Assembly: GCF_004682045.1 (NCBI RefSeq) | Contig: NZ_QUZT01000033.1 | Coordinates: forward strand, 1 to 64,000 | Reading direction: 5' to 3' | DNA from: Pseudomonas nabeulensis | GTDB lineage: Bacteria; Pseudomonadota; Gammaproteobacteria; Pseudomonadales; Pseudomonadaceae | DNA length: 64,000 bases | Shown here: positions 31,881 through 39,854 of the stretch, piece after piece | Position numbering within the stretch: the first letter of the stretch is position 1 | Layout: every line of letters starts with the position of its first letter | Translations under genes and position numbers: made by a program | Notes under the pieces: model-generated | The model's database searches: none | Seen by the model: the letters and a program-made list of their open reading frames with translations, nothing else | Told to the model about the DNA's origin: nothing

Positions 31881-33395
31881 TTAACTGTTCTCCATGGCTG
31901 CCTGGTACAGGTCGCGGTAGCGCTGCAGCATCAAGGCTTCGGTGTAGTAACGGTTGACGCGCAGCAAGCCGCTGGCCTGTGCGGCCTTCCAGCGCTCGGG
32001 GCTGCGCAGCAGCTCGAGGATGGCGGCGGAGGTGGCTTGTGGGTCGGCAATCGCCACCACTTTGCCCGCCACGCCCAGGTCACGGTCTTCGGCGCTGCCG
32101 CCTTCGATCAACTCGCGGCACGAACCGACGTCGCTGCTGATCACCGGCGTGCCGGCGGCCCAGGCTTCGAGGATCACCAAGGGTTGTGCCTCGCTGATCG
32201 AGGTCAGCACCATCAGGCCCAGTTTCGGCAAGATGTCCTGGATGCGCTGGAAGCCGAGGAAGTGCACACGGCCTTCAAGCCCAAGGCTGGCCATCAAGCT
32301 GCGGCATTCGCTGACGTATTCCGGGTCTTCTTCTTCCGGGCCGACAATCCAGCCTTCGGCGTGGGGCATGGCGCTGATCACACCACGCATGGCGCGCAGG
32401 AAGGTTTTCACGTCCTTGATCGGCACCACGCGTCCGATCAGCCCCACCACCGGCGCAATGCCCGGCTCGCGGGTTTCCATGGCGCTGGCCCACTGCGACA
32501 GGTCGATGCCGTTGGCGATCAACTGCGTGCGGGCCGGGTCGGCGCCGTCCTTGATCTGGCGCTGACGGTTACCGTCGTACAACGCAATGATGCTGTCGGC
32601 GCTGTTGTAGGCCAACTGGCCGATGCGTTCGAAGTAGCGCACCCACAGGGTACGGATATACCCCGAACCGCCGTCGAGGCTGCGGTTCAGTGCCTGGCCG
32701 GAGGTTTCCGCGATCCACGTGGCCTGGGCCAGGTCGATCTTGCGCTCCTTGGTGTAGATGCCGTGTTCGCTCAGCAGGTAGGTGCACTTCCAGCGGTGCT
32801 TGAGGATGCAGCCCAGCAGGCCGGCGTAACCGGTGGAAATCGAGTGCAGCACCCGCGCCTGGGGCATTTTGCGTGACGCTTCGGCCAGCATCAGCAGGGG
32901 CGACTGCAACGAGCGCAGGGTCCAGAAATAGTTGACGAACGACGGGTCGGCGCAATGCTGGCGGTAGCCTTCGCTGAGGGTTTCCCAGCTGGCACGGCTG
33001 CGCAGTACGTCGTCGAGGGTCATGTGGCCTTCGGCGATGCAGTTGAGCAAGCGCTCGCCCAGCGCCCGCTCGGGCGGGTCCGGGTGATGCAGGAAGCGGT
33101 ACAGGTCGGCCAGCTGTTGCGGGTCGGCTTCACGTGGCTCCTTGCGGGAGTCGACCGGGTGGGTCGCATCCTCAAGGAACACTTCTTCGATGTGCAGCAC
33201 GTTGGCCGGCACTTCGTAACGGCGCGAGGTGTACGCCGAACGCTGGCCACCGATGAACATCACCGAAAAGGTCAGTTCCGGCAGGCCGAGGATCATCTGG
33301 TGGATCCAGCTCGATACACCGCCGCGCACATACGGCCAGGTGCCTTCCAGCAGCAGGCAGATATCGGCCGTCGGCGTCGCTTGCTTATTGTTCAT
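31881..33395 (-). CDS. pelF: PelF, Pel polysaccharide glycosyltransferase
   Basis: This 504-residue cytoplasmic GT4-type glycosyltransferase begins with DICLLLEGTWPYVRGGVSSW, a hallmark of PelF. The GT-B donor domain contains VGLIGRVVPIKDVKTFLRA and an EX7E-like element ISEAQPLVILEAWAAGTPV. PelF is reported to polymerise UDP-linked GalNAc/GlcNAc-type sugars; the neighbouring PelX epimerase fits that. It overlaps pelE by 11 bases and abuts pelG. Confidence 0.96.
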   Translation of the reverse strand: MNNKQATPTADICLLLEGTWPYVRGGVSSWIHQMILGLPELTFSVMFIGGQRSAYTSRRYEVPANVLHIEEVFLEDATHPVDSRKEPREADPQQLADLYRFLHHPDPPERALGERLLNCIAEGHMTLDDVLRSRASWETLSEGYRQHCADPSFVNYFWTLRSLQSPLLMLAEASRKMPQARVLHSISTGYAGLLGCILKHRWKCTYLLSEHGIYTKERKIDLAQATWIAETSGQALNRSLDGGSGYIRTLWVRYFERIGQLAYNSADSIIALYDGNRQRQIKDGADPARTQLIANGIDLSQWASAMETREPGIAPVVGLIGRVVPIKDVKTFLRAMRGVISAMPHAEGWIVGPEEEDPEYVSECRSLMASLGLEGRVHFLGFQRIQDILPKLGLMVLTSISEAQPLVILEAWAAGTPVISSDVGSCRELIEGGSAEDRDLGVAGKVVAIADPQATSAAILELLRSPERWKAAQASGLLRVNRYYTEALMLQRYRDLYQAAMENS

Positions 33396-34380
33396 TCCAG
33401 CTCCTCACCAGTTCAGCGAACGGCGGTCGCTGACGGGTTTTCTCCGGAAGGCTGGCGAGCAACCCTGGGATTTCGTGATAACGACCGGCCTCGAACGCCA
33501 GCTCGGCGTGGAAGGGCAGCAGTTGTGCAGCGCCAAGACCGTTGCGCTCGGCCTCATGCAACAGGGCTTCGGCGCGCTCATTCTCACCGCGCTCCAGGGC
33601 AATGCGCCCGGCCAGCAGCAACAGCTCACCGCCCTCGCCCGCCGCCAGGCCTTGCTCGGCGTGTTCGCTGGCTTGGTTCAAGACGTGCTCAAGCACACTG
33701 CCCTGGGCCAGGCCGAGGTAGGCCAATTCCCAATACCAGCGCGCCAACATGCTGTGCACCGGGCCCGCCATGCGCGGACTGACGCCCGCCAGTTGCTCAA
33801 GAGCCATCTGGATGTGCAGGTTGATGTCGCTTTCCTGCTTGTCGAGCATCGAGTACGCCAACAGACGCACGTCATCGCTGGGGTCACCCAAGGCCAGCTT
33901 GAGGATCGGCACCGCGTCCTTGCCCGGCATGCGGCGCGTCGCCAGCAACGCGGCCAGACGCTGGTCGGGGTTGGGCGCGTGGCGCAACACATCCTGCAAA
34001 CCGCCGTCGGCGAAGATCGGCGTGCGGGTCTGGGCCTGTGCGCGGAACGGCAGGTCGGGAATACCCACGGCCTGCCAGGCTTGCTTGTCGCGTTTGCGCG
34101 GCAGGTACAGCGCCGGGAAGATCGACGCCACTACGCCCAAGGTGCCGATCACCGGCACAAAGAACGCCAGGCTGAAGATAAACAGCGGGCTCCACGGCAA
34201 CGGCGCACGGTAGCGCGCCGGCAGCAGCAACCACACGGCGCCGCACAGCATCAGGCAGGCAATGCCATGGCTGAAGGTGAACACCAGCAATTGGTGCAGC
34301 TGCGGCGCATCGAGCCACAAACTGGCCCAGCTGCCCGCCTCTAACAACACGGCGCCGCTAAACAGCCACTTGCTGATCAT
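33385..34380 (-). CDS. pelE: PelE, inner-membrane TPR-type scaffold of the Pel system
   Basis: This 331-residue protein has two N-terminal membrane segments (about 5-20 and 30-80). Helical repeats follow (from about 110), with the TPR-like stretch LLLAGRIALERGENERAEAL near the end. PelE bridges PelD and PelF in the inner-membrane complex. It overlaps pelD by 23 bases and pelF by 11, so translation is tightly coupled. Confidence 0.9.
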   Translation of the reverse strand: MISKWLFSGAVLLEAGSWASLWLDAPQLHQLLVFTFSHGIACLMLCGAVWLLLPARYRAPLPWSPLFIFSLAFFVPVIGTLGVVASIFPALYLPRKRDKQAWQAVGIPDLPFRAQAQTRTPIFADGGLQDVLRHAPNPDQRLAALLATRRMPGKDAVPILKLALGDPSDDVRLLAYSMLDKQESDINLHIQMALEQLAGVSPRMAGPVHSMLARWYWELAYLGLAQGSVLEHVLNQASEHAEQGLAAGEGGELLLLAGRIALERGENERAEALLHEAERNGLGAAQLLPFHAELAFEAGRYHEIPGLLASLPEKTRQRPPFAELVRSWNEQ

Positions 34381-35725
34381 TCAGGCCACACTCGTTGTAA
34401 AGGAAGTTACGCAGCCCGTTGCGATCACAGCCAGGCTCCAGGTTGAACGGCATGACGCGCACACCCAGGCTGTCCAGGTCGGTGTCGATGCCGAAGTGTT
34501 CGTGCAGCAACAGGCCGATACGCGCCAGGTAGCCTTGGGTGCCTTCCGGGCTGGTCAACGGCAACAGCACCAACAGCAGGTGGTGATCGCGGTTGTTGCG
34601 CACCGGCAGGTGCAGGTCCAGGCCGCGCTGGCTGCGCTCCATCAGGCGCGTCAGCTCGTCGTTGGCGCGGGTCATTTCGAACGCGAACAACCCGGCCGGC
34701 AAGGTGTGTTGTTCCACATCCACCAGCGAACGCTTGAGCTGCAAGGTGAATTGCTGGGCATCCGCATCCGGCAGGCGCAGCACTTGCGGGTCGCGGCGCA
34801 ACAGGTCGGCGATATGGCCGGCCAACAGCGACAACAGGCTCAGCGTGCGGTCCTGGAAGGCGAAGAACGGCATGTGCCGAACCGCCAGGATCGCCAGCAG
34901 GCGGCCTTCGGCGTCGATCAGCGGGATGCACGCCTGCAACGATGAGAACTGCGCCGAGTTACCGGAGTCGATCAGTTCCTGGCGCACGCTGACCAGTTCG
35001 CCACGTTCCAGACAGAGCTTGATCAAACCGTCGTCGGTGCCCAGCGGGCCCATCACGCCGATCATGGCCAAGGCCTGGGGCAGCACATTTTTTTCGCTCT
35101 CGTCGACGCGGTACAGCCCGGCCACGCGCAGGGCGCCGTATTGTCCGAGCATCGCCACAATGGGCTCAGCCAGTTCGCTCAGCGCATCGCCTTCAACCGG
35201 CATGCCGCGCAGTTTTTCCCGCAGGCCCAGCAAGGAGCTGCGCAGGCTCTGGTCGCTGCCGGCCACACGTTGCTCCAGCAGGTCATGGGAAACCCGCAGG
35301 ATCTGGTGGGCACGGGTGAACTCGTCGAGACGGTACTGGCGGTACTCGTTGGCCATCTGCAGACGCTCCAGCCGGCGCACCCACAGGTCGCGAACTTCAC
35401 CCACCAGCATGCCGCACACCAGCACGCCCACAATGAATGAAGGCTCCAGCTGGGTGTAGCCCGCATGCCCGCTATAGCGCAGCGCGAACAGCACCGCCAC
35501 GAGCAAGGCGGCACTGAACAGGCCGCGCACAAAACCGTAACGCACACCCAACAGCAGCGGCGCCAGGATCGGCCAGGGGAAACCACCGTGCATCTGCAAC
35601 GGGTCTTCGGGGGTCAGCCAGAAGCCTAGGCCGATGGCCAAGCCCGTTACCAGCAGCGTTTCCAGCCAAGACACCGGCCCGCTGGCGCGAGGCGCCAGGC
35701 TGTAATCCATGTGTGGAGAATTCAT
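34358..35725 (-). CDS. pelD: PelD, c-di-GMP receptor of the Pel system
   Basis: This protein of about 455 residues has four N-terminal membrane helices, a GAF domain and a degenerate GGDEF domain. The c-di-GMP inhibitory-site motif RxxD is intact as Arg-Gly-Leu-Asp near residues 367-370, and a second Arg in YLARIG near 402 matches the other reported ligand. These positions agree with P. aeruginosa PelD. The GGDEF active-site motif itself is not recognisable, as expected for a receptor. An in-frame GTG at 35734 overlapping the pelC stop is an alternative start. Confidence 0.95.
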   Translation of the reverse strand: MNSPHMDYSLAPRASGPVSWLETLLVTGLAIGLGFWLTPEDPLQMHGGFPWPILAPLLLGVRYGFVRGLFSAALLVAVLFALRYSGHAGYTQLEPSFIVGVLVCGMLVGEVRDLWVRRLERLQMANEYRQYRLDEFTRAHQILRVSHDLLEQRVAGSDQSLRSSLLGLREKLRGMPVEGDALSELAEPIVAMLGQYGALRVAGLYRVDESEKNVLPQALAMIGVMGPLGTDDGLIKLCLERGELVSVRQELIDSGNSAQFSSLQACIPLIDAEGRLLAILAVRHMPFFAFQDRTLSLLSLLAGHIADLLRRDPQVLRLPDADAQQFTLQLKRSLVDVEQHTLPAGLFAFEMTRANDELTRLMERSQRGLDLHLPVRNNRDHHLLLVLLPLTSPEGTQGYLARIGLLLHEHFGIDTDLDSLGVRVMPFNLEPGCDRNGLRNFLYNECGLNDQQVAV

Positions 35726-35730
35726 TGCGT

Positions 35731-36249
35731 TCACTCGAACCGAAGGGCGCCAACAAGTTTGTCGATAACCGTCTGAGCATTGCCCGCCAGGCTTTCACGG
35801 GACCAGCCGGCGCGGGCGCCGCTTTTGCTCCAGAGTACGGCGCCGGTCTTGGCGTCCAGTACCCGCAGGCTCACGCCCACGGCCGGCTCGCCGTCGAGGC
35901 CGTTCTTGTACTGCCACTCTTCGACGCTGCCGGACACCACGTAATCGAGCTTCTGCTCACGGGCCCATTCCAGCGCACCGTTGAGGCGCTCGTTGTCGTC
36001 CATCAGCGCTTGCTCGCCCTGGGTGCTGGCCGGGTAAACGCGGGGTTTCAGGCCATGGCTGCTGAGCACGCTGAGCAGGATCTGCTCGCTGCGCTCACCG
36101 GCTTGCGGGGTTTGCGAATAGTTGACCATCGGCACGATGCCCCACTGCGCAGTGCGCGGCAGGTTCGGGCTGTTGTCACTGGTGAAGCTCGAGCAACCGG
36201 CGACGAACAGGACTGTCAGGGCCAGGCTCAGGTTACGAATTGCTTGCAT
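35731..36249 (-). CDS. pelC: PelC, outer-membrane-associated lipoprotein
   Basis: This 172-residue lipoprotein has a signal peptide ending in the lipobox VAGC, so Cys19 would be lipidated. The mature part begins SSFTSDNSPNLPRTAQWGIV. PelC forms a ring under the PelB pore that funnels Pel towards export. The C-terminal Trp in VEEWQYKNG / GAVLWSKSG and the acidic central region fit the family. It lies 26 bases after pelB. Confidence 0.93.
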   Translation of the reverse strand: MQAIRNLSLALTVLFVAGCSSFTSDNSPNLPRTAQWGIVPMVNYSQTPQAGERSEQILLSVLSSHGLKPRVYPASTQGEQALMDDNERLNGALEWAREQKLDYVVSGSVEEWQYKNGLDGEPAVGVSLRVLDAKTGAVLWSKSGARAGWSRESLAGNAQTVIDKLVGALRFE

Positions 36250-36275
36250 AGGTTTTTCTCCCGTAGATTCTGTAA

Positions 36276-39200
36276 TCAGCGCCCGAAACGCACGCCGTAG
36301 CTCATGCCCAGTGTGCCGCCGGACTTGCCATCCCCGCCTTGTGGCGCAGATTGGTAACCGAAGGTGAGGGCCAGTTCGTCATCACCCAGTACTTCGAAGC
36401 CGATGCCGGTGTTGATGCCGTAGTTAAAGGTTTGGTCGGTCCACTGCCAGCCTGCCGTCATGTCCACCAACCAGGTGTATTGCGGCTTGCTGCGCACCAG
36501 GGCGCCCGGAATGCCACGACGCCACGAGGTGCCGACGTAGAGTTGGCCGTAGCGGCTTTGCAGCAGGTCGCCGGATGGAATCGTTTGAAGTTCGTCCGGA
36601 TCGGAAACCACTTTGATCGGCCCGTTAAAGTCACTGGAGAGGTAATCCAGGTTGCGATCTTTAACGTTGTTTTTCTGGTAGTCCAAGCCACTGCGCACGG
36701 TCCAGTTCGGCCCGGCAAACTCCAGCGTGTGGTTAAGCTCCAGTTTCAACGCGTGACCGGTGCCGAGCGAGTCGCCCGCACGGGTCGAGAACGAACGCTG
36801 CGCCACTTCCCAGCTCAACTGGTCCCGCGCGGTCAGGCCATGACGCCCACCGACCCAGGCCCGGTCTTGCTGGCCGAAAGCGCGCATCAGCCCGCTGTCG
36901 TCGCTCTTGCGATGCCAGTCCAGGCCGGTCTCGATCTGGTGGCTGGAACCCAGCTGCCACATGCGCGACAGGCCCAGGCCGTTGCGGTCGTCATCCTTGC
37001 GCTGGCTGGTGTCGGCGAACAGTTTCCAACTGCCGTTTTCCACCGAGCGCACCAGGGTCAGGGCGGCGTTGCTCTCGTCACCGATTTTCGATGAGATCAC
37101 GTCGTCGCCCTTGTAGTTGCCGTGCTCCACTTCAAGGTCGGCGTACCATTTGTCACCCAGGTTATGGGCGATTTCCAGGCGCGGCGAATCAAACGACAGG
37201 CCACCGAAGTCTTGTTTCTGGTACGACAACAGCGCGCCTTGCGGTGTGCTTTCGTGGATCTCCACGGCCTGGCGGCGCAGTTGCTCATTCACCGAGTCCG
37301 GCTGGTCGTCGCCCAATGCGGACAGGCTGGTTTCCAGGGCCTCGTTGGTGCGACCCAGACGGCTGAGTGCCTGGGCACGTTGCGCCGGGTTCAGGTCGCT
37401 GCTGGCCAACAGGGTTTCGACCTGAGCTTTATTGCGGCTGCGCAGGGCTTCCTGGATCTGCTCGTAACGGTCGACCTTGAGGCCTTGGGTTCGCGCCCAG
37501 GCCAGCCAATCGTCTTTCTGTGCTTGCTGGTTGGTTGCATCCAGGCGCGCCAACAAGCGCTCGAACCACAGCTGTTTCATCGACGGCGAACCGTCTTTCC
37601 ACTTCATCAGTTCATGCTGGGCTTTTTGCGGCGAGTAGCTGCTGGACATCAAGCGCAGCCAAATGCCGTAGCGCTGGGACGACGGTTGCAGGTTGTCGGC
37701 CTCGGGGCTGCGCAGCAACTTCAAGCGCAGGCGCTGGGCGGCATCCTGGTAGCCGGAAGTTTCCAGGGCGTCCGCATATGCGGCCTGCACCAGCCAGTCG
37801 TTCGGGCTGAGCTTGAGGTACATGCGATACCAGGCCAGGGCCTCGGCATCACGCCCCAACAGTTGGCTCGCGCTGGCAAACGGCAGCCACAGCAAGCGGT
37901 CTTCCCGTGCATAGGCGCGCCATTGGGTCAGCAGTGGCTTGAGCTTGGCCGTATTGCCCTGGTCGACATACAGCCAGGTCAGGCGCTCGCGGAACAGGTT
38001 GTCATCGGGGTAGCGCGACAGGCCCAGCAGGTACAAGCGCTCGGCCTCGGCGGTATCGCCCTGTTGCACGGCCAACGCGCCGCGTACCGCCAGCACTTGG
38101 GCTTGCTGGTAGGCATCCGGGTACTGCTTGGCGTCTTCCAGCAAGGCGACCACTTGGTCCCACTCTTCCAGTTCCTGGGCCAACTGCAACGCTTCGACCA
38201 AACGCTGTGGGTCTTGGGCGCGGTGCCAACTGTCGACCATCAACTTGAGGGCACGCTGTGGGTCACGGGTGCGGTACAGGGTGATCAGCTGGCTCTCATC
38301 GCCACTGGTCAGCTTGCCGTTCAGAGACAGCAGTTTTTCCAGGGAAACGCGCAGGTCTTCATCACGTTCCAGGTCCCAGGCGAGGGCTGCACGGGTGCGC
38401 CAGTATTCCGGGTCGTCGATGGACGGGTCGTCGGACTTCACCACTTCCCAGGCCGCTTGTTCGTCGAACAGCTTCATTTCGGTGCTGGCCCAATCCACCA
38501 GTTCGGCGGTGGTCAGCTTGTAGCGTTTGCCGTAGTCCTTGTAGACCTTGCTCTTGGCCGCGAACTGCCCGGTGTTCTCCAGGTTTTGCAGCAAGCGGGT
38601 CCACGCCAGGCGGTGGGACGGGTATTTGCGCAGGTAGCTGTGCAACCAGTCTTCGGCTTCGGCCGGGGTGCCGCGGGACTCGTGACCATAGATCAGCGCA
38701 TCCAGCTCGATATCGGTGAGCGGGCGTTGTTGCATGATTTCGGCGAGCAGCGGGATCGAGCGATCAAAGTCGAATTGCTGGCTGGCCAGGCGCCAGGCGT
38801 GCTCGCGGGTTGCCGGGTCTTCCTTGAGCTTGAGCAGACGAATCCAGTAGCTCAGCGCCGCCTGATTATCGCCGCGCCATTCACCAAGCTTGGCCATTTG
38901 CTCCAGCAACTCGGTGTCGTCCGGGTAATCGACCACCAACTCCTGGCCGGTTTCCCACGCCCCCGCCAGGTCATTAATGGCCAGGCGCACGTGGAATTCC
39001 TTCACGAGGATTTTGCGGTTGTCGGGCTCCAGGTCATGCCACTGCTGGAGCACGCGCTGGGCGAGTTCGAATTGCTTGGTCGCAACCGCCACATCAACGC
39101 CCTTCTCCAGCCACGCCACATCGCTTTTGGCGTTGGTAAGCCGCGGTAGCTCGTCCGCCAGCACCTGTGCGGCCTGGTCATCGCGGCCGGCCGACAGCAG

Positions 39201-39854
39201 GCTGTTGAATGCCAGTTCGGCGTACTCACGTTGCTCGGCCGGCTCCTTGGCGTCCGCCTTGAGTTGCAGGTAGATCTGCGCCGCACGCGCTTGCTGCTCG
39301 CCTGCCAGATACCACTGCGCGGCGGATTTGAGCGCCTCGGTGCGTTGCGCCGGATCACGCCCGGCGATCTCTTCGAACACACTGGCGGCAAACGCCGGGG
39401 CTTGCAGGTTCAGCGCCAGCTTCGCCAGGCTTTGCAGCTGGGCCACCGGCAACTTGCGATGATCGAAGCTTTCCAGACGCTCGACCAACGCCTGCTGCGT
39501 GATCAAATCGCTGCCATTGGCCGCGACCAGCGCGTCCAGTTCCAGGCGGTAGTAGGCCTGGATTTCCGGCTGCGGCTTGGGCCAGGCGTCCACGTGCTCA
39601 CGCGCCTTGGTGTAGTCACCCAGGCGAATCAGCAAATCGACCAATTGCAAACGCAGGCGATCGTCGTCCGGGTGCGCCGTCAGCAACAGCTCGGCGTAGT
39701 TGGCCGATACCGCATCGGGCTCGCGTCCGTCTGGCTGGAATACTTCTTCACGCTGGAAGGTCGCCCACAGCAGACCTCCCACGGCAACCGCGACGACCGC
39801 CAGTGCCCAGGGATTGAGCAGGCGGTTGTTCTTAGTTGCAGAGGAGTTGACCAT
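36276..39854 (-). CDS. pelB: PelB, TPR-rich outer-membrane exporter
   Basis: This 1192-residue protein has one N-terminal membrane helix (about 15-31), then many tetratricopeptide-like repeats spanning roughly residues 45-870. The C-terminal 300 residues form a beta-barrel of amphipathic strands ending in a terminal motif GMSYGVRFGR. PelB is the outer-membrane pore, and its TPR region recruits PelA to modify the polymer during export. Length agrees with P. aeruginosa PelB. It overlaps pelA by 23 bases. Confidence 0.95.
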   Translation of the reverse strand: MVNSSATKNNRLLNPWALAVVAVAVGGLLWATFQREEVFQPDGREPDAVSANYAELLLTAHPDDDRLRLQLVDLLIRLGDYTKAREHVDAWPKPQPEIQAYYRLELDALVAANGSDLITQQALVERLESFDHRKLPVAQLQSLAKLALNLQAPAFAASVFEEIAGRDPAQRTEALKSAAQWYLAGEQQARAAQIYLQLKADAKEPAEQREYAELAFNSLLSAGRDDQAAQVLADELPRLTNAKSDVAWLEKGVDVAVATKQFELAQRVLQQWHDLEPDNRKILVKEFHVRLAINDLAGAWETGQELVVDYPDDTELLEQMAKLGEWRGDNQAALSYWIRLLKLKEDPATREHAWRLASQQFDFDRSIPLLAEIMQQRPLTDIELDALIYGHESRGTPAEAEDWLHSYLRKYPSHRLAWTRLLQNLENTGQFAAKSKVYKDYGKRYKLTTAELVDWASTEMKLFDEQAAWEVVKSDDPSIDDPEYWRTRAALAWDLERDEDLRVSLEKLLSLNGKLTSGDESQLITLYRTRDPQRALKLMVDSWHRAQDPQRLVEALQLAQELEEWDQVVALLEDAKQYPDAYQQAQVLAVRGALAVQQGDTAEAERLYLLGLSRYPDDNLFRERLTWLYVDQGNTAKLKPLLTQWRAYAREDRLLWLPFASASQLLGRDAEALAWYRMYLKLSPNDWLVQAAYADALETSGYQDAAQRLRLKLLRSPEADNLQPSSQRYGIWLRLMSSSYSPQKAQHELMKWKDGSPSMKQLWFERLLARLDATNQQAQKDDWLAWARTQGLKVDRYEQIQEALRSRNKAQVETLLASSDLNPAQRAQALSRLGRTNEALETSLSALGDDQPDSVNEQLRRQAVEIHESTPQGALLSYQKQDFGGLSFDSPRLEIAHNLGDKWYADLEVEHGNYKGDDVISSKIGDESNAALTLVRSVENGSWKLFADTSQRKDDDRNGLGLSRMWQLGSSHQIETGLDWHRKSDDSGLMRAFGQQDRAWVGGRHGLTARDQLSWEVAQRSFSTRAGDSLGTGHALKLELNHTLEFAGPNWTVRSGLDYQKNNVKDRNLDYLSSDFNGPIKVVSDPDELQTIPSGDLLQSRYGQLYVGTSWRRGIPGALVRSKPQYTWLVDMTAGWQWTDQTFNYGINTGIGFEVLGDDELALTFGYQSAPQGGDGKSGGTLGMSYGVRFGR

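Noticed and set aside
37122..39149. 675-codon plus-strand frame opposite pelB
   Set aside because: No motif and no ribosome site; pelB is a well-supported gene on the other strand.
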